Source of the DNA: Meandrina meandrites
Taxonomy: Eukaryota; Cnidaria; Anthozoa; Scleractinia; Meandrinidae
NCBI GenBank assembly: GCA_963693305.1
Contig: OY855906.1
Coordinates: 21,068,161-21,132,160, forward strand
Direction of reading: 5' to 3'
DNA: 64,000 nt
This document shows positions 35,001 to 44,741 of this stretch, one piece after another. Within the stretch, counting starts at the first letter, position 1; every line of letters begins with the position of its first letter. The position numbers and the translations under genes were made by a program. The notes under the pieces are model-generated. The model did not search any database, was not told the origin of the DNA, and was given only the letters and a program-made list of their open reading frames with translations.

Positions 35001-37140
35001 TTGGGAATATGATTACACCGCGTGATAGGAAGGTTGAGTTTAATACCGTCGAGTGACTACAATAGCTGTAATTTCCAGTATTCCAGTTTTCCTATGGTAT
35101 GGTATAAATGAAGATATCCAAACCACAATTAAGGGAACAGCTCCAATTTGCGATTCTCAGTTTCCTCAAGGCCAAAAATTGTTTGACTCAGTTTTTTTTT
35201 TTCAGTAATGTATCAGGCATCAGTGCAGGAGCCATGGTGATTTAACCCTCATGATAAGAAAGAAAATAATTAATGTACACTTCATTCCCCAAAAATGCTA
35301 CATAAAAACAAAACGTCTTCAATTCACCATTCTGTTACAGTTTAAAAGGTATGGGTACCAGTAATAAGAATTTGTATGAACCTAGTCATGAAAGTTATTA
35401 TGATTTATAAAAAATAATTTTATCTTTTACAGGCTATTGTTGGCATCCTTAGAAAGGAAGATTCAGTAATTGACCCTGGAACATTTACTTCCAATGCAGT
35501 TATAACTGGCAACTCAAATGCCATGAAAGATGTTGAAAGTGAAAACTACAACAAAATTCGCGAGTTCTTCACAACTGAGTCAGATGCCTTTCTTGTCTCA
35601 GCAGCACTAGTTTACTTCGGTACGCAAACAGTGAATGACATGCCAACAAAGAATGTCTTCCAACCGAGCTTGCACCAGAGTAATGTGGAAGAGAAAAGGA
35701 AGTGGCTCCATGAGCATGCTGGGAAGCTATTTGATCTCTTTGTTTCAGATAGTATTGCAGAGCTGGGGGATGCACAAGAAGCAATCGGTAATCAACAAGA
35801 ATGAGAGGTATTACCTTGCAGATTTGCTGGATGCACAAGAGTGTTTCAGTATTCCAAATGTAGAGTCAACCACGAAACATCCAAACATAGTTTGCTGCTC
35901 AATGATGTAACAGGATCCACAGCTTCCTCGGAGCCAGCTCCACAACAATTTGCTGCAATCCCAGATCAATCAGAATGCCCCTACATTCCTACAGGTAAAG
36001 GTAAAGGTGAAGTCTGCCTCGAGCCTAGTGGCTAATACCGCCGGAGCTTATCCCGGTTTCCGTAGCATTAAGCGACTAGGAGTATTTCTACTACCCCCTG
36101 GATAGGATGCTAGTCCATCGCAGGCCGTGTCACCCCCCAGCATTATTTTGCCGGTAGAGTTAAGTGTCTTGCTTAAGAACACAACACAGTGACCCCGGCT
36201 AGGGCTTGAACCCGGACCGTTCAATCCAGAGTCCAGTGCACTAACCATTAGGCCACCGCACCTCACACACATTCCTACAGAGTCTACTCTAAAAGAGAGG
36301 GCTGCAACCCCACATGAACAATAATATTATCTTTTCTGTGTTCCCACAGAATCTACCCAACAGGAATCAGTTGAAGGTGCAAATGCATCAGATCTTCCAA
36401 GTGTTCCCACAGATCCTACTCTGCAAAAGGCAAAGCAACCAGAACCTATTCAATCAGATATAAAGAAAGAGGATAACATCTACAATTATGGATGCCTCCA
36501 CATCAGCTTGGGGCTACTCATTAGAGATGCAGAAGATTCAGTCAAAGAGGGAGATGGACAACGTTTATTAAGGGTTTGGAAATTTTTGACACTCTTGTTT
36601 CGCCTCAGAGGATGTCACAAATATGCCCTTGCTGGACTTAGACTAATAGCATCAACAGAGGGCCTTCTGACTCCCCGCAAGGCACACCAGTTGAAATGGA
36701 ACAGATTTGCCGGTCTGAAGAAGGGCCCAGGAACTCGTATTTCAAGAGATGAAAGAGTTGAACAAATTAACAAAGTTTCTAAAGAAGAGATAAGGTCAAT
36801 GGGCTTTCCAAATATTAATGAGGAAAGTGTTGTCACAGCTACACGTTCAACTGGACCTATTGACAAGTTAATTAGACAGTCAAATACAGACCTTCAGCGA
36901 GAAAGTAAACATGGTCATCACTGCAACAGCAAAGCATTGTCAACATTCACAGCAATCCTGGGTCAAGTGCACTCGAAAGCAGAGGTATTTGAGCATCATC
37001 CTGGCAGAGAGTACAGAGCATTTCCTGGACTTAAAAGAGAACTATTTCATGATCTTCCTCTAGGCCCATTAGCAAAATGGTTAAGGAAGCACAAGAATCA
37101 ATGGCATCGTCAAAATCGTCATTTGTACAAACTTGCATGA
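29049..37140 (+). CDS. DUF6589 protein with ZAD-like zinc finger, candidate transposase (8-9 exons)
   Basis: Predicted exons: 29049-29651, 29986-30123, 30451-30927, 31404-32055, 32866-33050, 34315-34599, 35433-35787, 36350-37140, with an optional 27-codon exon 35914-35994. Every border is AG/GT and all phases agree, giving 1161 residues (1188 with the extra exon). Residues 44-90 hold CxxC...CxxC with 40-residue spacing, like a ZAD. Exon 4 has YQIIGDNVD (Asp about 578), exon 6 FFGGDQLTEERSRNIQKARA (Asp about 738), exon 8 the EGDGQRLLRVWKFL region typical of the DUF6589 C-terminus. The two GD motifs resemble positions of acidic catalytic residues in RNase-H-fold transposases (inference). The frame has no stop, so it may be functional. 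Confidence 0.8.
32324..32612 (-). mobile_element. tRNA-derived SINE with (TAA)n tail
   Basis: Read on the minus strand, the head has an A-box-like TGGCCTAGTGGTTAG and a B-box-like GGATTCAAATCC, with an anticodon-arm-like CTGGACTTGTAATCCGG between. The 3' end (left side, plus strand) is an ATAATAATAAATAATAAATC tail. It lies in intron 4 of the DUF6589 gene. Target duplication not resolved. Confidence 0.65.
35914..35994 (+). CDS. Optional 27-codon exon of the DUF6589 gene
   Basis: Acceptor GTAACAG before 35,914 and donor GTAAAG at 35,995. Length 81, phase 1 at both sides, so it can be included or skipped without changing the frame. It encodes STASSEPAPQQFAAIPDQSE and then CPYIPT; the last part resembles repeated PTESTQQ / PTDPTLQ motifs in the next exon. 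The donor lies exactly at the junction with a SINE. Confidence 0.5.
35983..36280 (-). mobile_element. tRNA-derived SINE (35995-36268), 12-bp target duplication
   Basis: ACATTCCTACAG is duplicated at 35983-35994 and 36269-36280. On the minus strand the SINE starts GAGGTGCGGTGGCCTAATGG (A box TGGCCTAATGGTTAG), has the B box GGTTCAAGCCC, then a shared body, and ends in a (CTTTAC)n-like tail. A second member is at 52,284-52,572. Confidence 0.9.
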
Positions 37141-38124
37141 CTTAAAAAGGTGAAGGAGATTTAAACAGTTGATGAATTCCCTACCACAGCATTTTAGCTT
37201 TGATAAGCAAGCTACAAGTAACAATTGAAAATAACGTTGTTTGACTCAAAATGCAGAACTCCCACAGGGTGAAAACATTCAGTTCTATTCAGCTGATGAA
37301 GTGGAGTTGAAGTACATAATTTTTATATCACAAGAATTTTGACCTTAACTTTGGTCAAAGTTGTGCTATAGTATGCTTACATTGCAACAAAATATTACCA
37401 GAAAAGAAATCAACTGAGTTCTACTCAGCTTTTGGAAATGAAGATTTGAGAGATAAGAGAAACTCAGCCCAACTTCAATTAGTTAAACCAGCAATCAGTT
37501 TAAACTCATATACATCTTCTGAAGTGATTGCAGACACTCAGTTGCCAAGGATAATAATTGTTTATCAGAAACACACACTGAAAAGCTGTTAGGTGTTTGA
37601 AATGACAACAAATCCAAGCGATACCTACACCTTATTTGATGGTTAAACATGTTATATGCAAGAATATTTGGGGAGTAGTGTAGTATTATTTCTGAAAACG
37701 AGCAATGAGTAAAATGTCCACACATACATGTATTACATGTTACAGGTAAACCATTGACAGAATAAGACATCTTTTATTCCACCATTATTATTTGTCACAG
37801 TTTGGATCATTCAGTTCGGCCATTTTGTTCTCCACTTTCAGTACATATTTTTGCCACGAACATTCTACGTTGTAATAATGTGTACTGGTATATTTAGCTT
37901 GTTCCTGTTATGTAATATGGTAAAATGAGATGATGGTGGAATAATAATGTCCCCTTTAATTTCACTTATTCTGTCTGTTAGTGGTTCACTGAAATTAGGT
38001 TTTAGCCATGTATAGCTGCAAAGGAGACAATGCTTTGTTTTTATGTATTAGTTTACATGATTCGCAAATGGGGTTGTCAGACATGTACATTTAATGTGTG
38101 TTTAGACGACTGTACTCACCTTGT
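37141..38124. other. Convergent intergenic region inside the giant transposon
   Basis: Separates the DUF6589 and RecQ stop codons. The only feature is the second copy of the short MITE (37,774-37,944). No poly(A) signal was assigned with confidence. Confidence 0.5.
37774..37944. mobile_element. Short MITE-like repeat, copy 2
   Basis: Starts TTATTCCACCAT and ends ATGGTGGAATAA (12-bp inverted repeats). Internal phrases match the copy at 851-1,007, and similarity continues about 75 bases upstream of the left arm in both places. Confidence 0.7.
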
Positions 38125-39352
38125 TTAACAAATATCAGTGTCCGAGTCATCACTATCATCAGGTGGGCTTTGCTCTGGAACTGATAGTAGAAGCTGTTCA
38201 TAGTCACATTGATCCTGCTCATTGGAAGCCATGACATATTCTGATTCTTTTAAGTCATTAAAAATGTCATTCACTACAATAAATATTTCTGCTGCGAGCG
38301 TTTCATTGAAAATTGGAAAGTTGTGCAAAATGTACCCAACAGAAAACAAATGTTCCAGGTCCCCAGCTAATTCTGCAATGACATCGTCAGTTAAAGAATC
38401 TTTAAAGCAAACACCAAGAACTGAAATACTGGATTGGAAGCCCTTTGCCAAATCCTTAACAACATCTTTAAATGTTTGCCTTTCGTCATCAGTGACTTGA
38501 CGCTGTAAACTAGCTCTCGCTCTAGTGTCAAACTCAACATCAAAAGTACCCTTAAAGACTTCATCTGGGCATGAACCGCAGCCACAGGTTTCAGCACAGA
38601 CATCGCAACACATGTGAGCTATTACAGGCTTTTTTGTTTTCTCATTGAAAAATTTGACAATTTCTTCATGTCTACACTTTGTTTTGTTTTTCACAAATGC
38701 CCTCATCGAGGGATCACAGTGGCACAAATGATATCCGTGGTAGTACATTACACTTAGCACAAAAGAACCATCTCGTCCACCTCTTCCAATTGCCTGCAAA
38801 TAGGACTCCATATTTTCAGGGACCCCATAAATAATTACCCTTTTGATGTTGGGTATGTTGACTCCCATTCCCAGGGCACTTGTTGCTATCACAAGTCTTA
38901 TTCTTCCGTTTTCAGACATTAAGTCCGAAAGAACATGTTCCTTAATTTCTTGTGGAGTCTTAGAGTGGAACATGGCTACAAAACTGTTACATCCACTAGG
39001 GATGAAGTGTTGAAACAGATCATACACATCCCCACATTCTTTGAAGGACTGACAAAAAACAACAGTTTTTTCAGAGTGTTCCTTCTTCTCATGAATGGCA
39101 TTGATTAACCACCCAAATGTAACTTCCAAATCCGGTTTTGCTCTTTCAATGACATATTTAACATTTTCTTTGTCAGGAGACATCCTTACGGTTTTGACAG
39201 CAGTCATATTCAGCATTTTTATAATTTTCTTCCTAATTTTTGTACCAGCTGTGGCTGTTAAGCAAAGTATTGGCACTGAAATGATAGCTTTAACATTACC
39301 AACTCGAGCATATGCTGAACGGAAGGGAGCCTTTCCTTGGCTAGCAGTACCC
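38125..39352 (-). CDS. RecQ-type DNA helicase, C-terminal exon
   Basis: The exon begins after an acceptor CTGTTTCAG (39,361-39,353). It contains RecQ motif III (PILCLTATA), motif IV (KTVVFCQSFKECGDVYDLF), motif V (IRLVIATSALGMGVNIPNIK), motif VI (ESYLQAIGRGGRDG), and a cysteine cluster (HMCCDVCAETCGCGSC) in the place of the RecQ zinc-binding domain. The tail is acidic (PPDDSDDSDTDIC). No HRDC domain. RecQ helicases unwind DNA 3' to 5' with ATP; in this element the helicase may help replication or strand transfer (inference). Frame fully open. Confidence 0.85.
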
Positions 39353-39477
39353 CTGAAACAGTATGAGATGAATGAACGTATGAATGTATGAATGAACAGT
39401 AAAGGAATGATTGAGTTTGAGTAAGTGAGGGTGAGTCTGAGTGAGTGAACCAGTAAGAAAGCAAATCTGAGTGAGTC

Positions 39478-39596
39478 AGCGAGGGAGTGAGTAAGTCATC
39501 AAGTGAGTGAGTGAGTGAGTGAGTGGGTTGACAAACCTATAGTTGTGGGGACTTCTGTCTACAAGTGAGTGAGTGAGTGATCAAGCGAGCGAGCAA
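39478..39596. repeat. (GAGT)n low-complexity DNA
   Basis: Blocks of GAGTGAGTGA, broken by short unique pieces, in the RecQ intron. Confidence 0.85.
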
Positions 39597-39799
39597 GTGA
39601 AGACTTCATTAAGTACGATATACCATCCATTGAAGCAGGCTAATACCCCTTATTCAGGATTGCCACTACATTTGTTACATGTATGTCACTGAAATGCAAA
39701 TTATTATATGATTTCCGAAGGGGACACATAAGTTTGAGCACTCACAAGTACTCCAGAAGCAATTGAACAACAAATATGTCATGTTACATGTACTTAACA

Positions 39800-40265
39800 A
39801 CGTTTGTGATGAACACCACAGGCTCAGACACTGGAGGTGGGATTTTGTCGTAAAGGGGTATTTTCCCCATCTGAAATGTCAGCAGAACCTTTAAGTATTT
39901 TATATAAGACCAAGTCAGGACAAAGATCTTATTACAAAACTGTAACTTTGTGGAATGCACTGAAATCCCATATTAAATTAAGTGAATCGCTTATTATTTT
40001 GAAACCCAAAATGAAAGCTTATCTTTTAAATTAGTTATTAATGTCGTAAACTCTGCATGTGATTAGTTTTAGCAATCACTTTTTCATAGACAATTTTTAG
40101 CAATTCTAAGAGTTTTTATTCTATCATTGTAAACAGTTTTAACAATAATTTTTTATAGACAATTTATTATATTTACATGTGTTGTATTTTTTTTCAATGT
40201 CTCTGAAAAGGCCCCATAGGGAGGTGACAAAATTTGTATTGTATTGTATTGTATTGTATTGTATA
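39800..40265 (+). mobile_element. 3' fragment of a non-LTR retrotransposon
   Basis: The frame 39,837-40,034 encodes the last residues of a LINE ORF2 (TKSGQRSYYKTVTLWNALKS, ending KMKAYLLN). It is followed by about 200 bases of 3' UTR and a (GTATT)n tail at 40,226-40,263, typical of CR1/L2/jockey-like elements. It sits in the RecQ intron, so it is a younger insertion. Confidence 0.75.
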
Positions 40266-40669
40266 TCACGACAATTTCTTATTTCAGCTAAACTATGGCA
40301 GCAAAAAACTTACAGGTTGTATGTGAACATTTTTTTACACTATTAACGATAGCTAAAGAATATGGGGGCGTGCTTCAAGTGCAGTGTACATCTGTACGCA
40401 AGATTATTAAATCGTAAAGCCTTTCTCAAAAGCCTTCCACCAGCTCGCTCGCAGATTAGCAGTTTATAAAAAACTGTTTTTGGAATATATAATATTTTAT
40501 ATATAACCAGAAACTCATATGGGTTGATTTGACGTTATCCTGAGATCAGTAAAAACGACAAATAATTTCCTTTGCAACAAATTTTATTTAACTAATGTAC
40601 GTCTACTGAGAAATTGAATACCATTTTGGCAGCTATGCATGGCCTACAGAAATAGTTACAAAACAGAAA

Positions 40670-41044
40670 TCAGTCCACGACGACCCCAAAAATCCTATCG
40701 CTGAGACCTGAAACAACCTCGTAAAGCTTTTCTAAATTTTCCGGGCTGGTAAATACAATGTCTATGTTCGTATCTCCACAGTCCGTCACCTCCTCCAGTT
40801 TACAACATCGTAACCCAAACTTTTTACAAGATTCCATTTGATCACTTATGAGCGCGGTTAATGGTGCAATAACCAGTAACATCGGATTTGATGGAAAAGA
40901 ACGAGGAAGGTCATCTCTGCACTCGACCAACAACTCCTTCGCAAACGGGATGGCGAGCTGGTAAATCAATGATTTCCCGTGACCAGTTGGTAAACTCACA
41001 AAATAGGTCCGCAATGCGTACGTGTGGGGGCTTGATAATTTCAA
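40670..41044 (-). pseudogene. RecQ-type helicase, N-terminal segment (motif II not found)
   Basis: Encodes Walker A (YFVSLPTGHGKSLIYQLA), motif Ia (MLLVIAPLTALISDQM) and VFTSPENLEKL, the order seen in RecQ cores. It ends with FGVVVD followed at once by TGA, exactly where the DExH box should come. No DEVH-coding exon was found between here and the C-terminal exon at 39,352. Either a small exon is unseen or the ATPase is broken. It belongs with 38,125-39,352 as one gene on the minus strand. Confidence 0.7.
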
Positions 41045-41197
41045 ATTTGATTCTTCTTTTTTGTGAATTCATTTAGTACATTCAAATACCTTAAGGCTGC
41101 TATTTATTGCGGGAAATAATCTTTGCAATTTTTTGCAAATCGCCAAATTTAGTAGCCGCAGTAATTTCTACTCGCGAAATTTACCCTGTTTTGCAGT

Positions 41198-41930
41198 TTA
41201 AGCAAGATCAAAAAAGGACGCTTTTTGACGTTTTTCATATCTTTCATCTGAACACTTTCTCTTTAAGTTAACAGGTTCTTTTGGGTTACTTTTTCTTTTG
41301 TGATTCTCATGAACATGTACCACATCAGATTGACTATCACTGATTAAGACATCTTTGATTTCAAAAGGAACAACCCCTCTTTGTAAGCATGACAACTGCA
41401 AATATGATGCGAAGTTTTCAAGTCCTTCAATGCTGAGCAAAGTACAAGTCCCAAATGAATGGGGCATCCCATGTAAATCCCTTGAATGAGAGTCAAAAAT
41501 TTTAAAACTCTGCTGCGAAGTTTTAAAAATTGCAACTGTATTAATACCAATAGTTAGCAAACAACAATTGTAGTTTTGCTGAGAAAAAACCTCTTGAAGT
41601 GAATTTTGAAGAGACATAAACGGGCCATCGTTAGATGTCATAAACACACTTCCTGTTAACGACTCACTGTATTGTAATGTATACAATTTGTCAAAAAGTG
41701 AAACAATGCCTGGCACATCAGTTAAGAGCAAATAATCATTTATTCGCACAGAATATCTTATAGAAGTGTACAGGTTATTTCCAATACCCAAAATATTATT
41801 CAAAGTTGAAGAAGTCCACAAATTAACATCTTCTATATGATGGTAAATAATAGCACTAAGTGACATTGCTACACATTGCTTACCAGCATTTTCTCCAAAG
41901 AGCAATTCATTTCCTTGGCTGTAGTCAGCA
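41198..41930 (-). CDS. OTU/herpes-tegument-like cysteine protease (downstream of 2A)
   Basis: Motifs: FGENAGKQCVAMSLSAIIY (candidate catalytic Cys after Gln), WTSSTLNNILGIGNNLY, NDYLLLTDVP, MSLQNSLQEVF, and AIFKTSQQSFKIFDSHSRD with candidate catalytic His, then GMPHSFGTCTLL. The Cys...Asp-Ser-His arrangement resembles papain-fold deubiquitinase-like families (OTU, herpesvirus tegument peptidase C76); assignment is by motif only. The C-terminus is basic (KRKSNPKEPVNLKRK). It starts in a frame one base off from the 2A ORF just upstream, so a single-base shift near 41,935 separates them in this copy. Confidence 0.6.
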
Positions 41931-41934
41931 CATA

Positions 41935-42252
41935 CTATAGTGTTGTTGTTGGGTCAATGATATCAAATATTGTAGGGCCTGGATTTTCCTCCACATCATT
42001 TGCTTGTCTTATAATCAATTGATTATAAATATTGTAGAATGTCATTTGTGTGAACCAAAACTTCACTTCGTTCCACATTTTGTATTGTCCAACAACTTGT
42101 TTCGACGTTGGTAAGTAAAACACATTCAAATAAAACATCATTAACATCAAGTTCCAAAATTGTTCTCTCATACGTGACAAGACCAGCTTTGTTTTAACAA
42201 AGTTGTCATGACTGCCGATCCTGGACCGATATTGTTCAACTGACATCCCCAT
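41935..42252 (-). CDS. ORF ending in a 2A ribosome-skipping peptide
   Basis: Encodes about 95 residues from MGMSVEQYRSRIGSHDNF, a hydrophobic central part (NLMLMMFYLNVFYL), then IRQANDVEENPGP, followed by TIFDIIDPTTT. D-V/I-E-x-N-P-G-P is the 2A consensus at which the ribosome fails to form the Gly-Pro bond and yields two proteins. The protease frame follows after a one-base shift. A further open frame upstream (42,658-42,236, starting MAAKGPAKAFSPSE) overlaps and could be a first exon or leader. Confidence 0.65.
   Translation of the reverse strand: MGMSVEQYRSRIGSHDNFVKTKLVLSRMREQFWNLMLMMFYLNVFYLPTSKQVVGQYKMWNEVKFWFTQMTFYNIYNQLIIRQANDVEENPGPTIFDIIDPTTTL
41974..41997 (-). other. 2A motif DVEENPGP
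   Basis: The eight codons of the 2A core, preceded by Asn. All consensus positions are met. Confidence 0.85.
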
Positions 42253-42779
42253 AGTCTTTTGAATCTCCAGCTACGGTTTTTAAACAGTACAAAAAGAAAC
42301 CACACAAAACAACACGCCAAAATCCAATATGGCCGATTTCTACTCGACACGCACCGCCGACCTCATCCCCAGGCTCTCTCTCATTTTCTTTCCCGTCTCC
42401 GGCCTCAGGCTCTTTCGCAGAAGACCACGTGACACAAGCAAACCCACGCACAAATAAATAAATAAATCCCTCAGTCGACGCCAATGTTCGGGCTTTGACC
42501 CCACAAAAAGTATCCGAACCCGAAATAAAAAACTTTAACGCACTTGACTGTTGTTTACTCAAATTACAAAAGGTAGCCAACCTAGCTAAAACACGAAGGA
42601 GAACCCGGTCAACAGTTTCACTCGGCGAAAAAGCCTTCGCCGGACCCTTCGCCGCCATTTTGCTTTCGTACCGTAGGCTCAGTTTTGACCGTCGGTTTTT
42701 CTAAAAATATATGCCCGCGCTGCCAAAACCGGTTTTATCTGGACTGACCAGCCCAAATTTTGGGGCTGCGGCGACTTCA

Positions 42780-42866
42780 AAGAATTGACACGATTTATGC
42801 AGAGCCTCTTTTTCTTCCCAATTCTCAGCCGCAGGGAAGTTAAAAGAGGCTCTGCTCGCAGGGTGG
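42780..42866. repeat. Right terminal inverted repeat with terminal hairpin
   Basis: Read inward from 42,866: CCACCCTGCGAGCAGAGCC, then a hairpin whose arms are GCAGAGCCTCTTTT and AAAAAGAGGCTCTGC, with an inner GGGAAG/CTTCCC pair, then AAATCGTGTCAA. The loop differs from the left end but the hairpin is kept. Confidence 0.85.
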
Positions 42867-42873
42867 TCATTGT

Positions 42874-44367
42874 CAAGTTCAATAAGTTAGTTAGCTCATG
42901 CGTTGTATTTATTCGGATAAGAAAGAAAGCGCGCGTACTTCTATTTAACTAAGTTTTTGACATTTTTTTGACAAGTTTTTGATTAGTTTGATGGATTCCG
43001 ATTACACAACGGTTCATACACACGATCTGTGAAACGGTTTTACAAACCCAGAAAATTGAAATTGAAAGTTAGGTCTCACAAAAATCTTTAAAATGCATTA
43101 CCTGTACGAAAAGTTCAGTTTGACCAAATTTTTGTCAGCATAAAATTTATTTATTGCCGGTTGCGAAACGTTGTTTGAAACCTAGACTGCATGCAGTCTG
43201 TTTTTCCCTCGAAACTCAGAAAAGAAATGCTGTAAACTAGGGTTTACTTTAAGATGTGTGAGGGGGGATTGAGGCAAGAGAAGAGCGTACGAGGAAAAAT
43301 AGACTGCGGACTCTTATGCATCTTTTGAGGACATCCGTCAGCCCAGCAACGGAGAAGTTGCTGGGCTGGCGAGCATATCGTAAAAAATTCCAATAGAGTC
43401 CGTAGTTGGTTTTTTCTCGTCTCGTCCCAAGCCCCTCCCATCCATACTGCCTGGTGGTTCGCCCAGTTCCCGATATAAAAGCGCTCTTCCGACCCTTAGA
43501 AAAAAGACCGACTACAAGTAGTCTATTTGAAACCCTTTTTAAACTTTGACGTTTGATGACGAATCATGCAACAGTCGATACCACGCCTTCCATTTTTCAA
43601 AGCATCTGATTGGTAGTTTAAAGCAACCGGAAGCCATAAAACTCATCAAAGTAGTCAAAAACTTGTCAAAAAGATTTCAAAAACTATGTCGGGTGGCTAC
43701 GGTTTTAGGCGTTTGACTGTAACATGCTATATGCACATGCCTCAAATATCGGTGAAAGCGTTCCTTTGTTACTCATAATTCTTTAAGCCATCTCTCAAAG
43801 ATTCATGAATCCTACCAATTTTAAAGCTATGATTCATGACTCCGCTTCAAGTAACAAAAAGGTAGACCTTTTTGGCAAAACCAAAAAAAGTTCACTTGAC
43901 AAAGAAATTGAAGCACTGTATTTTTAACTGTCCTTTTTCAGGCGTTACGATGAGAATGTTTACTAACACTCTTATATTAAATAGGACTGATCACTAGTTA
44001 ATGTTATAACAAATATGATTATTTCTTCACAGATGTGAACAAGAAGAAGATTGATAACAAGAGGAAGATTGATGTTGATCTAATAATGATTTAATAATGA
44101 TTTTACTGCTTTTACTGTACAGTTGTAAAATAAAAGAAAATTGCTGTTGTGACCATTTTAATTCCATTTTTTTACATCGATGTAAGAATTATCATTTACA
44201 AGTTGTCACTCGAAAAATACTGATGTTAATTATCCACCAATTTTAATCTTTTTCGCTGTTTTTACTCATATAAATAAAAAAAGATTGTTTTTGTTATGTT
44301 AAATATTTCATATTTGACTAATCTATTTTGCCCTTTATTATTTTCTCTTTTCGCCTTCAAGGCTAAA
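42874..44367. other. No gene; hairpin repeats only
   Basis: Holds a palindrome AGACTGCATGCAGTCT near 43,183-43,198 and the MITE at 43,255-43,441. A short terminal-exon-like stretch after TTCTTCACAG at about 44,032 encodes about 20 residues (DVNKKKIDNKRKID) and a stop; too short to support. Confidence 0.4.
43255..43441. mobile_element. MITE with nested hairpins
   Basis: Arms ACTGCGGACTCT (43,303) and AGAGTCCGTAGT (43,395) are inverted with one mismatch. The outer GAGGGG/CCCCTC regions are also roughly inverted. In the centre CAGCCCAGCAAC, loop GGAGAA, GTTGCTGGGCTG forms a perfect 12-bp stem. Non-coding. Confidence 0.7.
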
Positions 44368-44741
44368 GGCCTGGTTTAAACGTAGCATTTAACATGCGCC
44401 GAATACAATACTAATTCGAATCAAATTAAAAAATTCGGCATTTGGTCTTCAATGTCGCATTTGTGTCGCTCTTAATTGTTGAGCATTCAATTCCAGATAT
44501 AAAAACCAAAAAAATCTTTCGTGGTTCTGGTTGTCTACAATACACAAAATATGGTCATTTCACTTTGCTGTTCTGCAAAGAACGGCTATGAACTGCAAAT
44601 AAACTGGAACAGTCTATCATTCGACTGTACTCGCATTTAATTCAAATCTACCGAATTTAATTGTTTTAAACGTCGCATTTTACATGCACTAATTCGGCAA
44701 TTTGATTCGGGGCATGTAAAATGCGACTTTTAAACCAGGCC
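44368..44741. mobile_element. 374-bp MITE (GGCCTGGTTTAAA family), copy 2
   Basis: Starts GGCCTGGTTTAAACGTAGC and ends with the inverse (GCGACTTTTAAACCAGGCC). It shares arms with the 85-bp copy at 21,924-22,008 but has about 290 bases more in the middle, so the short copy looks like an internal deletion derivative. Confidence 0.8.

Larger units (their letters stand above)
28826..42873. mobile_element. 14.0-kb giant DNA transposon (28833-42866) with DUF6589, RecQ and 2A-protease genes
   Basis: The ends are inverted copies: CCACCCTGCGAGCAGAGCC at 28,833 and its reverse complement ending at 42,866, each followed further in by AAATCGTGTCAA. TCATTGT flanks both sides (28,826-28,832 and 42,867-42,873; a 9-bp direct repeat GTCATTGTC if edge bases are shared). 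Inside are one plus-strand gene (DUF6589) and a convergent minus-strand set (2A-linked protease, RecQ helicase). SINEs at 32.3 and 36.0 kb, a MITE at 37.8 kb and a LINE fragment at 39.8 kb are later insertions. Ends and duplication are read directly; that the unit moved as one transposon is inference. Confidence 0.8.
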
